DNA of 64,000 nt from Madurella fahalii. Lineage: Eukaryota; Ascomycota; Sordariomycetes; Sordariales. A model generated the notes under the pieces. That model worked only from the letters and a program-made list of their open reading frames with translations, ran no database searches and was not told where the DNA came from. The position numbers and the translations under genes were made by a program. Of this stretch, positions 53,342-64,000 are shown one piece after another. Numbering within the stretch: the first letter of the stretch is position 1; every line of letters begins with the position of its first letter. Location: the NCBI GenBank assembly GCA_029876055.1, contig CM056879.1, positions 2,976,001 to 3,040,000 on the forward strand, read 5' to 3'.

Positions 53342-56300
53342 CTAGGACAGACCCTGAGCAGCTGGTGAACTGATCTTTGGCAGGGGCGGCAGGGCCTTAT
53401 CCAGACTGTCGCGGCTAACCTGCGGTCGAATATTCAAAGATCTTTGGGACCCTGTGAGGCTCCGAAGGCCGCCGTTGCAACTGTTGTTGCCGCTGACTCC
53501 ATAACCACTATCCGCACTCTCCGGCTTCATCTGGTGATTGTATCCATGACCGGCCTTCGGTGGAGTTGGTAGCCCGCGCGCCTTGCTGCTGTTGCTGTTG
53601 CTGTTATTGTTGCTGTTGCTGCTATGACCCCCGAGCAGTGGATTGCTAAATCCCGGTTCCATCTCATAACCGTCCTTAGCAGGCGTCAAAGGCCGGCCAT
53701 CGCTTTCCGTTCCAATACTACTAATGCGGCTGTTGCGGCTGCGATCTCCGGTTGATGTGCCTTCAGCAGCCTCTTCCACCACTGGCAGGATAGTTGTTTC
53801 CCGGCGCTCGGCTCCGGCCGCGTTCAACCCGTGGCCGGACTTAACGGGGCCTTGGGCGCTTGTCACGGAAGAGGCGGGAATCGTCCTGAGGGTTCGGTCT
53901 GGTGCATCATCCTCCGACTCATACCCGGCCGGCCTCTGTCCTGACGGCAACGATGAAGGCGGTAATGGAGGCTGATAGTTAGGCGCTGGCGGGATCGAGG
54001 CGTTGTTTCCCCAGCTTCCAGTTCGTTTCCGCTCCTCGGAAGCCGCCTCGGCTGCTGCCGCAGCGTCTCTCTCTTGGGCCGCCCGGATTGCCTCCTCCTG
54101 TGACATGGTAACCTCTGAGATGAAGTTGATGAACCTTTCACCGTATTCATGTGGCGGAAGGGCGGAGATCTGATTGCGGTCACTCGAGAGGCCTTTCCAG
54201 AAGTGCTCTATTTTCTTGATGATACCGTACTGTGATGGACGTTAGCAAGGGTCGTAGATCCATCAGCTGCAGTTCACACTCACGTGGGTTAGGCAGTCAA
54301 TCACTCCGAGGTAGTAGATCTCATCGCCCGGCGCGTTGTCCTCATGGGTCGCCCGGAAGCCACCGTCGTCCTGGTTGAAGACGAACCCACGCCGGTTCTG
54401 TCCTTCCTCGAGCTCATCCGGCATCCTGCTACTGGTCTCGCCCATTGGGACGGGTCTCTCTGTCTGGATCATCTGCCGGAGTTCCCTGGCCTTGCGCTGG
54501 TTCTCTAACTTCGATGGCGTCCGCATGAGTACCGAGTGTGGGTCAAAGTCGTCTTGCGCGTGGTCACCGCCCGGATTGAAGACGCGCAGAGTTTTGTCAC
54601 GAAGGTTCTCCTCATTGCCCCTCCGGAGGTCATGGATTCCTATCAAAAGTGAGTAATCCATGATGCCCAATCTCTGCAACAGTCGCACATCCTTGTGTAG
54701 TTGTGCGAGGAAGAGCTGCTTTTTTTGGATGCCCAGTTCGAGGTGTCTCTTTCGTCGCAGCCAGTTCAGATCCTTCAAAGTCGCCCTCGGGTTCTTTTCC
54801 ATATCTTCTTCCCTATAGTCCCGACCGATAGTGGAGCCCTTCAAGTCGAACGTCTGATGGATATCCCGGTGCGGAGGGAAAAGGTTATTCATGACAACAA
54901 AGTGGATTTTCTTGCCGTACGGCATCTTGACTCGGTGAAGGCCGTAGAATTGTGATAATAGGGTGTTGGGGTTGTCCTTGACGTGCTGGTAATAATCTTT
55001 CAGGATCTTGCGAAGGAACTTATGCTCTGCATGGTGGATTGTCTTGATGATGTACTTGTAATCCCGTGAAAAGTAGAAGAAGCTCCCACTCTTCCCGGGT
55101 GACCCGAGCTCCGACAAGATATATTTCCCAGTCAAAGACATGAGATAATCTGCGGGGTCCAGGCGGAAGAGAGCACGGAGGTGGCGGAACACCCAGGGAG
55201 CATAATCCTTAAATTTGAAGTCGTATTTCGCTGACGGGACCAGCTCATTTCCAGCGCTGTTTATCGGGATTAGCTCCTTGCCCGCCTATAACGGAGAAGC
55301 CGTAGAATATCAGGCCCAACTCACATGTCAAAGGTTGATTTCTGTTTCACATCGAAATCGGCGTCAGTTAGAGCGCGGTCGAGCTTCGCGTTGGTCCTCG
55401 ATACGGAGACACGGATGCCGGTCAGCATATTGTAAGCTGTCACCCAGTTTGCGTGCGTCTCGTCAACCTTCGTTCCGACCAGCACCCTGTCGTCATCCTC
55501 GATCTCCCTCCTCCTCCTCTTACTAGCCCGCTTTTGTCTATACGCCTCGGCCCACCGCATGGCGTCTTCGTCGGGGACGATTTCATCGCGTGGCACTTCC
55601 GAATGGAGCGATCGCGTATTCCTCCTAGCCAAACTCAGTGATGCCCTACGGCCTCCCGAAGCCGTGATGGTGGGTGAGAACCTGCCGCTCGAGTAGGCGG
55701 CATCGATCCCATCTCGTGAACCACGGGGAGAGGTAATCTTGGGAACCTCCAACGTGTGACGATGCTTGATGCCGGGAGTCGGCGTTGACTGCGACGGCCC
55801 AGACGAGCTCGGAATGGGCTCATAAACGGGGGGCGACGAGAATCGATGGGGTCCCTTCTGGTTCCTTTGATTCGATTCTGCGCTGCGGCTTTCGACAGCC
55901 AATGCCGGACCATTGGCAAGAGGGGACGTCGGAGAGACAGCGCCATTCTCGACGGTGCGAATGTCTCCTTTACTCACGGGTTGTAAGTATACCTCAACCC
56001 CGGAGTTCTGCAAAAGTGTGTCTTCCGCTCCATTGGTACGGACGACACCATGATTAGGGCTATGAGTCGGTGAATCACCCGCTTTTGCTCTGGTCATTGG
56101 TCCCGGCAACGTCCGGTCTACCACTACCGCCGAATTGCCGAACGGGAGTCGCTTTCGGAGGACGGAATCGACAGTGTCTACATCGTTTGCCGGACCTCCG
56201 CCAACGCTTCCATTCGGCAGCGAATTCATGCTTGGTGCGTGCGGGAATTCTTTAGCTACGCGCTGTTCAGTTTCGGTAGATGACTCGGATGTGCTGGATG

Positions 56301-56481
56301 ACTTCGTTGAGTTGGTCGAACTCTCGTCGAAACTCTCATTTGGGGTGTGCGAGTGTGGCTGATCAACGTGTCCATTGACTTTCCCTTGAGGAAAGCCGTA
56401 CTCAGCAGCCCGGTCGAGGTGCACGACGCCCGAGGATTGCGAGTCGATTGCCGAGCTTTCGTCCGGCACGAAGGAGGGCAT
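53342..56481 (-). CDS. MSS4: Phosphatidylinositol 4-phosphate 5-kinase Mss4
   Basis: Three exons, 56481-55325, 55256-54284 and 54229-53342, encode about 1005 residues. Residues 1-~350 are disordered, ending in a basic stretch (RQKRASKRRRREIEDDD). The PIPK domain starts with VTAYNMLTGIRVSVSR. It continues with ELVPSAKYDFKFKDYAPWVF, GKSGSFFYFSRDYKYIIKTI, QTFDLKGSTIGRDYREED, LGIMDYSLLIGIHDL and DEIYYLGVIDCLTHYGIIKKIEHFWKG, the last spanning the second junction. HEYGERFINFISEV closes it. The enzyme makes PI(4,5)P2 at the plasma membrane, which feeds actin organisation and the PKC1 wall-integrity pathway. The C-terminal ~250 residues are low-complexity with an Asn/Ser run. The first ATG of the frame is 56481 (MPSFVPDESS); reading further upstream has no ATG. 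Confidence 0.93.
53588..53625 (-). repeat. Trinucleotide repeat encoding Asn/Ser run in MSS4
   Basis: Imperfect GCTGTTGCTGTT-type trinucleotides on the plus strand encode an alternating Asn/Ser stretch (SSNSNNNSNSNSSK) in the disordered C-terminal tail of Mss4. Confidence 0.8.
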
Positions 56482-58691
56482 CTCGGGGGCGAAAATGCAT
56501 CCAAGACTCAGGCGGCCGGACACGCGTGTGGGCGTCGATCGGAATCAGGCGCGTTCGCCCGCAGCACGCATGCTCCTAAGCGGTAATAACAAATTCCCCA
56601 ATGCTGGGGCTGTGCCAGCAGCGATACGGTCGTTAGGCTCGGCTCAGGGGTCAACGAAAGTGCAGGTGGCCTCGATTGTGATGTGTTGTCGCTGGAGACC
56701 TCGCTTGACTGTTCAGCTCTGTCGGGGCGGCGGAATGTCTAGGGGCCGAGAGGCGAGCGCAGCAGGGGCTTGGCGATTAACCAGCGTAATTACCTCCTCC
56801 AATCGGTGTCAGTACTTGACGATGAGCGCGGACGAACAATGACGACGCAAAACTGCCAGCATCGCTGTGCGAGCCGCTTGGTCAAAGAAAACAGCCCAAC
56901 GGCGGATGGCTTGAGAGGGTGCTGGACGGTACGAGACGTCAAGAGCCGGATTGTTGCCAACTGAGGAGAAATTGCCGTGGAGCGTTTTTGGGGGAAAGTT
57001 GTGCTGACAAGGTAAAAAGCCCAGACCACCCGCAGTCTGCAACTTGGAACCTGTTGCGAGGTGACACGGAACTCGGGGCCTCGCTAGTAACGAAAGGGAG
57101 CTCAGTCCTCGGCGCCGCGGTTCAGCCCAAAGTAAAAGTCCAGCGACCGTGGTCATCTACCCAGTTTATGTTCTATAGTCACCGAACACCAAACTATCTT
57201 GGGTCATGGCACTGGCCTTGCAGCATCCCATCGCTAATTGTCCCCGTCATCGCCGATTGTCTCGTATTGCGGAGTAATTACCTTCCTCCTTGTGTCGCAC
57301 GGCACAACCGACGGGATCGTGGCAGGGGTGGTACCGCTCGTCGGGTAGTCTCAGATGTCCAGACCTGCCAGGCGTGAGGTACCCCTTGTACCTTTCGGCC
57401 CATTTTTGTAGCCCCACATTGACAAGCCAATCAAACCGCATGGGCCAAACTCACATTCAAAAGGCGAAAGTCAGGTGCCCATAATCTACAACGCTCGAGC
57501 CACAACAACATGCACTAGTTCTCCAAGCCAGCCACCAAGCCGGAGGGATGAGGCTGTGCATCAGAGACCTAGGCAGGCAGGGCTGCCCAGACTGAGCAGT
57601 TGCAACCCTAACCTAGCTCCATACGCAGCGTGATGGTCACAGGCTAAGCCATGGCATTAGCATCTGGTGTACCAACGCCTTTGCAGAGACCAAACAACCG
57701 TGACGCGTACCATCAAGAGCACAGGACGAAACCCTGACTCCATCACGTCCCAGCTGTGTATTCGTGGTCTTCCAGATCACACAATGATGCGTCTTCCAGC
57801 TCTTGAAGCGGTGATTCCGACCATACTTCTCTTGAAGTAATATGCGAGAAAAGTAATCGCATTGCCCAAGTTAAAACGTACATGACCGCAATTAACCGTC
57901 CATAATCGACATCACCTGTTTTCCCCAAAGCTCGATCGGAGCATGGTGGTGAGAGGCGGGGTTGAGCGCTCGAGCTACGAATGCAATGGAGCGGATGGAG
58001 GTGGCGAGAACGGACGAGGTTGGGAAAGGAGGGCGGAGGCCATTGCCCGTGGCGGGCTGGGGAAGGTCGTGGTTGGTAGGGAGAAGCTTTGAGTTTGCGG
58101 GTGGTCAAGCTACGATGCCGAAGCTTGGTGTACCGAGGGGTACAGTGAGTCGGATGGACTCAATGGGACCGAAAGGAGAGAACCGAGTGATGGATGTTGG
58201 CAAGAACCAATCTAGGCAAGATGGGAGACATGTGCGATTTGCGGATAGGCTTTGAGCGAAGAGATACCCACTATGGTTCAGAGGACGGTTTGTTCATGAC
58301 ATGTTCTTCTTCAGCCTCTGGTATGCAGAAATTGCAACGTTTTCCTAATTTTTTTCTCTCGGTGACGCGGACACGCATCGCCCAAGCTCTTTTGGGTTAT
58401 GCTTTACTTATTTACATGGCAAATAAAAGCTGTCTCGGTTGGTCCCAGCACAGGGTTGGGCAGAACAAAGCAAAGACCAAACTGCCTAGGTTAAGATATA
58501 GAAGCCCAACTTGAGATTTGTTCAGATAACCCTCCGTTTCGGGCCTTCATCGCCGCGGTCCAGGACGCAAGAAACCAACCAATCCACCCAGTCTGCCCAG
58601 TCAACATGGCTATCCGCGCCGCCATGATTTCCTGCCCTCCTTGACTTGGCAAGGTTGCCCGTCAGCTCCATTTCCCCCCTCCCCGTGACAC
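56482..58691. other. Intergenic, MSS4 promoter side, with dispersed repeat copy 1
   Basis: 5' flank of MSS4 and 3' flank of the 58.7-kb gene. It holds repeat copy 1 at 57343-57440. No coding gene was recognised. Confidence 0.45.
57343..57440. repeat. Dispersed ~100-bp repeat, copy 1
   Basis: Shares blocks GGTAGTCTCA, AGACCTGC, GTGAGGTA, CTTGTACCTT, AGCCCCAC and GACAAGCCAA in the same order with 59424-59520. It is non-coding and may be a remnant of a transposable element. Confidence 0.75.
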
Positions 58692-59261
58692 TTAGTTCGT
58701 GCCGTACTGAACAATCGTGCTATTCACGGCAGCAGACCGAGGAAAAGTCGAAAAAAGTACGGGATCATAGTCCGGAGCTGCAGCAAAATCGCACTCAAGG
58801 ATTTGTCTGCATAGAAGGACGGCGTCAATCTTAGCTTGCTCTTCCGAGATGCGACCACCCTGGTTCTGTTCCCAGGTAATGGCTTCGGTTTTCGCACCGG
58901 TGTCGCCCTCGCTTGGCTTGACAGCAAGTCTGTAGCGCTCCTTGTTTGTCCAGCTTCGACGAATGGAAATATTACCACCCTGATCCAGGTGCAACATGGC
59001 TTCATCCTCCAAGGCTTCATCCGTCGTTGCTTCATCCATCAGAAGTTCACCCGCCAACTCTTCATCCGTCGCCTCCGTAACCGTGGTCGCTTCATCCGCC
59101 GTTGTTCCATTCGTTAGCGCTTCGTCCGCCAGCTCCTTGTTCGCCATGGCTTTAAAAACCCATCTGTCATCCATATCCCGAGGTCTGACACCACGTTTGA
59201 GCTTCGCAAAGTCTGCGTCGCTGATACTCAGACCCCAGGATGCTGTCGCAGGGTTCTCCAT
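58692..59261 (-). CDS. Hypothetical protein with acidic ADEA-type repeats
   Basis: An uninterrupted frame of 189 residues. I do not recognise a named family, though the opening (MENPATASWGLSISDADF, RPRDMDDRWVFKAM) and the block ITWEQNQGGRISEEQAK look like small conserved hypothetical proteins common in Pezizomycotina. Between residues ~43 and ~95 lies an acidic, repetitive insert built from units like ADEA, TDEEL, MDEATTDEALEDEA. After it come NISIRRSWTNKERYRL and a Cys-containing tail (LCRQILECDF). No signal peptide, membrane segment or catalytic motif is evident. The balanced codon use and continuous frame support a real gene; the function is unknown. Confidence 0.65.
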   Translation of the reverse strand: MENPATASWGLSISDADFAKLKRGVRPRDMDDRWVFKAMANKELADEALTNGTTADEATTVTEATDEELAGELLMDEATTDEALEDEAMLHLDQGGNISIRRSWTNKERYRLAVKPSEGDTGAKTEAITWEQNQGGRISEEQAKIDAVLLCRQILECDFAAAPDYDPVLFSTFPRSAAVNSTIVQYGTN

Positions 59262-59998
59262 GGTATGCCGTGATCTTCAATTGCTTCGCGAAATGCATTA
59301 ACTACAAGCGCTTGAATACCTTGCTATGTTCTGAGGTTGGTACGAACCCCTAAAGCTGGGCCAAATCTGGCTGGACTTGGACCCGCAAAAAGGAGTCTGC
59401 TCGAACTGTTCGAAGCTGAGCAAGGTAGTCTCATCAGGTGCAGACCTGCTGGTGTGAGGTATCGCTTGTACCTTGTGACCCACATTTTAGCCCCACTCCG
59501 ACAAGCCAAACAAATTGCGTAGACGAAACTCGCGCAAAGCTGGTCAAAGGAGACACATTAAAGTGGTCCCTTGTGCTCCGATGTCCGAAGGAGGCTCGGA
59601 AATGCGGGCTGCTACTCCAAGTTCCAGGACGTGAGGCCGGCCAGGTCAGCTGCTCTGTGGCCTGTCGTCCGTAAAATCAATCGCCGCGCCCCGTGGACGC
59701 CAGATGCACCAACGGTAGTTCAGACGACAAAGCTGCCCTACTCTGTATACAAATGCAGTGTTGCGAGAGCCAACTCGGGTGCTGTTCCTTACTGTGGGGT
59801 GCACAGGAACATCGGGAGCCACAGGAGTGGCCGACCTTCAATTCGACGTCAATATTACATTCAGATGCTATCTGTTGTAACTCGTCGCTCGTCATTCGTT
59901 AATCTCAATTTTTATTAAAACATTGCGGGGTATCCGAAGGACCTCTAAGCTAAACCGGGTGAGGGCACATATGCACTTATACTACTCGACGTTCTTAA
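59262..59998. other. Intergenic with dispersed repeat copy 2
   Basis: 5' flank of the hypothetical gene and 3' flank of allantoinase. It contains repeat copy 2 at 59424-59520. Confidence 0.45.
59424..59520. repeat. Dispersed ~100-bp repeat, copy 2
   Basis: Counterpart of 57343-57440. On the minus strand both copies could read W-x3-RYK-x-YLTP...LRLP or MRLP, which may mean they derive from a coding element. The copies are in the same orientation, about 2.1 kb apart, flanking the hypothetical gene. Confidence 0.75.
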
Positions 59999-61676
59999 TC
60001 ACTCCGTCCTTCTCTCAACTATCGCCTCCCCAATCGGATTTCCGCCAACGAAACCAGAATTTCCCCCGCCCAGTTGGAAGACCTGTTGGCCCCTCAACCA
60101 AGTCTCCTGGACACGGCCTCTGAACGTGTGTCCCTCCCACGGGGAGCACCGATTCTTCCACCGCATATCACACGCCCGCAACGTCCACACGTCCTCGTCG
60201 TCAAAGACACAAATGTCGGCATCCATGCCGACTTTGATGCCGCCCTTGCGGTGCGCCAGTCCGATCTGCTTCGCCGTCGCCTGGCAGCACATGCGGACAA
60301 TGTCGACGATCGAGGGCGCCTTCTCGCCGGCTGCCGCGCGCTCAGCCGCTCTCGTGTACAAAATGGGCAGGCCGAGGCCGACCGACGATATGCCGCCCCA
60401 TGCAGCGAAAAAATCGCCCTGGTGTTTAACGGGCACTTTGGCAGCATCCATGATCTCTTCTGGCAGGGTGACGTCGATACCCGAGTCGAAGTGGCGCATG
60501 CGTGGACGGACGTTACCTGAGTCGACAGTCTGAAGATGTGCGGGCAGCAGCTTGAGCTCCGGAGTACAGGGAGAGTGGTCTGAGACGATGGTTTTGATGC
60601 AGCCGTCGGCGTCACCGATCTCGTCCCACAACCGGTCCTGGTTCGTCTGAGACCGGATCGGTGGGCAGCACTTGTGCCTGGTATCGCCATCTTCAATGCC
60701 GTCGGACGCGAGACCGAGGTAGTGAAAGCACGTCTCGGCTGTGATGTTGATGCCCCTTTGGCGCGCCTTTCTGATAATCGGTATGCATTCTGTTGCCGAC
60801 AGGTGGACGATATGCAGGTGCAGCTGTGGGGCGAGATCTGCCATTGACAGAATCTCTTCTACGGCGCATGTCTCAAATGTGGGCGGTCGTGACGCCAAGA
60901 AGGTGTTGTAACTGCTGAACTCTCCGCGAGACTCGTCTGGAGGAAGCGACTGCTGTACCGAGTCACCCATCGGGCAGGCAATGGGAGGCAGCATTTCAGC
61001 GTGGAACATTAAGGTGGTCGGGGTATCCTTGAGCGTAGTCATTGCAAGTGCGATGTCTTTTGACGAGATGGCGGGAAATTCCTCAACCTAGGCTGGATTA
61101 GCGATCCGTTTCGCTACAACCTGCTATTCAAATGCGTCATCTATGGGCACTCACTCCCGAGTCGATGAGGAACCCCTTGAAGCCGCGGACCCCGGCTTCC
61201 ACGAGGGGCAGCAGTTGATCTGCGTTCCCAGGTATAACGCCACCATAAAAGCCGACATCGACCCAACATTGTCCCTGACTTGCAGCGAGCTTTTCCTTGA
61301 AGCCGGCGAGGGTGGTTGTTGGGGGAATGGCGTTTAGCGGCATATCAACGACGGTGGTGACGCCGCCCGAAGCAGCCGCCCTTGTGCCCGTACTGAAACC
61401 CTCCCATTCGGTTCGGCCAGGCTCGTTAAGATGAACATGAGCATCAACCAGACCCGGTAGCAAAAACTTCGGGCTGTAGTCGTGATATGCGGTGTGAGGA
61501 GGGAACAAGCTCCTAGGAAGCACCTCTGGGACGACGGCGACAATCTTGCCAGTTGCCGGCGACAGGGCGACGGTCGCGGCCGACAGCACCAGCGAGCCAT
61601 CCGGAAGTGTGAGGACAGCCCTTGTCGACGCCAAGACCACGAGAGGGCCTTGGAAGGGGGCGGCCGCCACTGTCAT
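59999..61676 (-). CDS. DAL1: Allantoinase
   Basis: Two exons, 61676-61155 and 61087-59999, with a 67-bp intron (GTGAGT...CCTAG), encode 536 residues. Dihydroorotase/allantoinase-superfamily features are all present. The metal His pair is in DAHVHLNEPGRTEWEGF, and the carboxylated Lys in GVRGFKGFLIDSG. Further metal ligands are in LMFHAEMLPP and HLHIVHLSA, and the catalytic Asp lies in TIVSDHSPC. GGVTTVVDMPLNAIPPTT and YTRAAERAA are further allantoinase blocks. The enzyme opens allantoin to allantoate in purine catabolism, letting the fungus use purines as nitrogen; fungal orthologues are under nitrogen-repression GATA control. The intron sits directly after the Lys motif and is phase 0. No other purine-degradation gene is in the window. 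Confidence 0.94.
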
Positions 61677-63739
61677 CTTGGAAAGGCGGGCGCTCGACTA
61701 CTGTGACGGGGAAAGGAACAGGAACAGGAACAGGAACAGGACCGGCAATGAGGGAGGCGTGGGAAGGTCACTTGCTGCTCGATGGGATAGCACGGCTTAT
61801 CGCGTATCCGCGGCGGGAGGCGGGTAATAACTGATAAAGAGACTGAGTCCAGAGGAGACAAAGCAGGTCCTTGGGGTTGCACGCTGCAGGGTTTCCCTGG
61901 GCGGGATGGTTCACAGACATGTCTGAAGATAGGGAAGATGGGCCAAGAGGGATGGTGGCAGCGGAGTGGGAAGGAACGAACATAAAGACTCGATGTGAGC
62001 CCAGGAAGCGGTTCTAACAAACGCCAAAAATCTCCCATAGCTACGCAAGTGCCCAGGGGGGATCCAGCTGTTCCGCCAGGAGATCCCGAACTGCCTCCAG
62101 ACCGCCCCTCCCTGCCACGTTTTCCGATGTCTTGTACACTGTCCTATCGTATCCCATGACCCATAGGCGCCGAAGGCGGCTGCGGGGTGCAGGAGTAAGA
62201 TGTTTAACACGTCTCGCCGAGCAGAGAGGTGTGAGCCCGAAGAAAAAGGACCCTGAAGCTGATTTGGCTTATCCGGAGGCGCTCATTGGCTGTGCATTCA
62301 AGATCGGATGCAGCCGCTTCCCGATGCAAGAGCGCCCCACTTGCAAATGGCCGCGAGGGGCCCAGACACGCCCTGCGTTTCTGCCAGCTGGCCAATCAGA
62401 TAGCGGGTTACTGAGCATGGGATTCCGTGTTACTCCGTGACATTCCCTCGGAGCACAACAACAGGGGCCCTTGCTTCCGTTTCGGGCGGCCATCCGAAGC
62501 TATCGTGAGTCCGCAAGTTTTGATCGAGTAACCATCGAGTAAGCTACATCGAGACTGCAGTCCCAATTCGCCACACACAGACTAGCGGTGCCTGACTTAT
62601 GCGGCGGGTTTGTAACCCGGCATGTTAAAATAGGAGTTTTCAGTTCTAGACTTCTCGTTCGAAATTTCCTTGCTCACCTGATGTTCAGAATACCGAGGGG
62701 CCAGACTTTCGGCCCAACTCCGCCTACGAACACAGAGTGCGGGACAATATCTCCCGTTGCTCGCGGCCAAGCAATTGTCGCTGAGGTGGTTTCGTGCATA
62801 GCGGTCTCTCCTTATATGCGCATTCTAGAACTGAAAGGGCGAAGTTGATCCGATTACCGTTTTGGCGCAACTGGCCCGTGGGAGTTCTGGCGGATTCGCC
62901 GAACACCCGCCCCACACCGGCTCACCCGGGTACCAACGGCCGCACTTCTCTGACACCTCAGCCATGGATTCTCTTTGTTAGGACACCGACATTTGTCGTT
63001 CTCGGCATCTTTTCTCTATCCCTCTCAGCGCAACGGCCGGGTTTTGCGCACGTGGAGTCCAGAGTGGGTGCGTGGGTAGAGGGTTCGCTTTAGCAGTCCC
63101 CACGACTTGTCCATCAACGGCTGCTCATGAGGATAAACCCCGGCGACCGGGATAATCCCGTCATGATTTTCCGGGAATTTTGATATAACGATCCCTTCTT
63201 CGTGTGCGGTCCTCGAGAGATTATAGGATTTAGTAGGGGCCATGCTCCGGTAGGCAGGAGTTGAGTTGTGCGCTGCTTTGCAGGATGCTGCGGGATCGGT
63301 GGTGGCTCCCTTTGGATTCTTCCAATAGGATTGCATTGAGAGTCTGACCACGTCCGGTTGAGTGCGTTAAGGCATCCGAAATAGGAAACTGATATTTATA
63401 AGACAACCACAGCACAGTCCACTCGGTGCGCGAACATCGGGGTGCCCAAGATGCTGATTCATAAGCCTAGCCATTTACGGCTGCATTTTTGTTCTCATCT
63501 CTCCCAGTACTATAGGGAACCCCAGCGTTTGACATATTTATACACCGTACCACGGATTGAGAGCAACAGACCATGTGTTCTGGGAGGTTTGAGTTTCTAC
63601 TCGGAATATTCATGAGTGTGGCTATGTAGTCATCCGGTGGCGGTGGATCGTGGCGCGAATAGAACAAGACTCCCAAGATTTTTGCTCTCTACGTTGATGT
63701 CTTAGTCACGTTCCATGCATCGAGCACCCCATACGGCGC
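61677..63739. other. Intergenic upstream of allantoinase
   Basis: 2.1 kb with no recognised gene. The left side is the DAL1 promoter and holds a GGAACA microsatellite (61715-61742). The right side is the 3' flank of the oxidoreductase at the window edge. Confidence 0.45.
61715..61742. repeat. GGAACA hexamer microsatellite
   Basis: Four perfect GGAACA units followed by a partial fifth, 40-65 bp upstream of the allantoinase start, probably in its 5' UTR. Confidence 0.9.
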
Positions 63740-64000
63740 TCAGAGCCGTGCCACGTCCTCCGGATTCTTGACCTCGAGCAGGGTTTTGCCTACTGTAACG
63801 TCAGCCCAGAGCTCCTTGGCGGTATCTTCAGAATTTCCGAATACTTACCGATGTTTCCACCCTGGAATAGCAATTTGAATGCCTCATCAGCAGCCGCCAC
63901 GCCGCCCTTGACGATAGTTTCCTTCCTCTTGAGTTTGCCCTCAGCAAGCCACTGAGCAAGTTCCTTCTGTGCCGCGCCGTACTCCGGAAGAAAGTCGAAG
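63740..64000 (-). CDS. MDR-family NADP-dependent oxidoreductase, 3' end only
   Basis: The window cuts the gene; only its C-terminal ~67 residues are present, in exons 64000-63849 and 63789-63740. The segment (FDFLPEYGAAQKELAQWL, KLKRKETIVKGG, AFKLLFQGGNIGKTLLEVKN) matches the end of leukotriene B4 12-hydroxydehydrogenase/prostaglandin-reductase-like enzymes, zinc-free medium-chain reductases of alkenals and related carbonyls. The 59-bp intron is phase 1 (ATCG|GTAAGT to TGTAG|GC), restoring GGNIGKTLLE. The gene runs off the right edge, so cofactor motif and catalytic region are not visible. Confidence 0.85.

Noticed and set aside
1..64000. Secondary-metabolite, heterokaryon-incompatibility or defence cluster
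   Set aside because: No polyketide synthase, NRPS, HET-domain, NLR, patatin or transposase gene was seen; all recognised genes are housekeeping or signalling families.

Overview
The window is ordinary chromosomal DNA of a filamentous ascomycete. Genes lie on both strands and are cut by short introns of about 50-105 bp with GTAAGT/GTATGY-like donors, CTAAC/CTGAC branch-like motifs and YAG acceptors. The gene set is typical of Pezizomycotina: DASH subunit SPC34, NUO-21.3, a MIK-1-type MAPKKK, NOX-A, FIG1. The general resemblance is to Sordariomycetes (Sordariales/Chaetomiaceae-like), but I cannot name the species. There are no operons, CRISPR arrays, rRNAs, recognisable tRNAs or intact transposons.

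Layout, left to right: SPC34 (+, 0.2-1.0 kb); a broken FrnE/DsbA-like thioredoxin-fold gene (-, 1.1-1.9 kb); FIG1 (+, 3.4-4.4 kb); a GH47 alpha-mannosidase (-, 5.5-8.5 kb); the cell-wall-integrity MAPKKK BCK1/MIK1 (-, 10.1-15.3 kb); Aurora kinase (+, 16.4-17.7 kb); a GH5 steryl/ceramide glucosidase (-, 18.2-20.6 kb); DNA primase small subunit PRI1 (+, 21.2-23.1 kb); TRM10 (-, 23.3-24.6 kb) divergent from MSH2 (+, 25.0-27.9 kb); UBP2 deubiquitinase (-, 28.6-32.6 kb) divergent from complex I NUO-21.3 (+, 33.8-34.6 kb); a cytochrome b5-acyl-CoA dehydrogenase fusion (-, 36.2-38.0 kb); FEN1/RAD27 (-, 39.0-40.4 kb); NADPH oxidase NOX-A (-, 41.6-43.5 kb); UBC4/5-type E2 (-, 46.7-47.7 kb); glutaryl-CoA dehydrogenase (-, 48.5-49.9 kb); SYS1 (-, 50.6-51.3 kb) divergent from COA6 (+, 52.0-52.4 kb); PI4P 5-kinase MSS4 (-, 53.3-56.5 kb); a conserved-looking hypothetical gene (-, 58.7-59.3 kb); allantoinase DAL1 (-, 60.0-61.7 kb); and the 3' end of an MDR oxidoreductase running off the right edge.

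Functionally the window is mixed housekeeping. Three S-phase/DNA-repair genes (PRI1, MSH2, FEN1) each carry an ACGCGT (MluI cell-cycle box-like) hexamer 150-170 bp before the start codon, with extra ACGCG cores nearby. FIG1, MIK1 and NOX-A belong to families tied to fungal cell fusion and wall integrity, but they are separated by unrelated genes.

I did not find a convincing new multi-gene system. The most interesting signals are at fine scale: an inferred 5-nt microexon in FEN1 that carries the catalytic Asp34; two related palindromic (MITE-like) elements at 9.6 and 44.5 kb; a dispersed ~100-bp repeat at 57.3 and 59.4 kb; a decayed FrnE-like gene with a CAG-to-TAG-type stop; a GC-AG intron in the mannosidase gene; and a stop-free, multiple-of-three intron in COA6 that would encode a hydrophobic segment. 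All exon structures here were worked out by hand from reading frames and splice signals, without alignment or RNA data.
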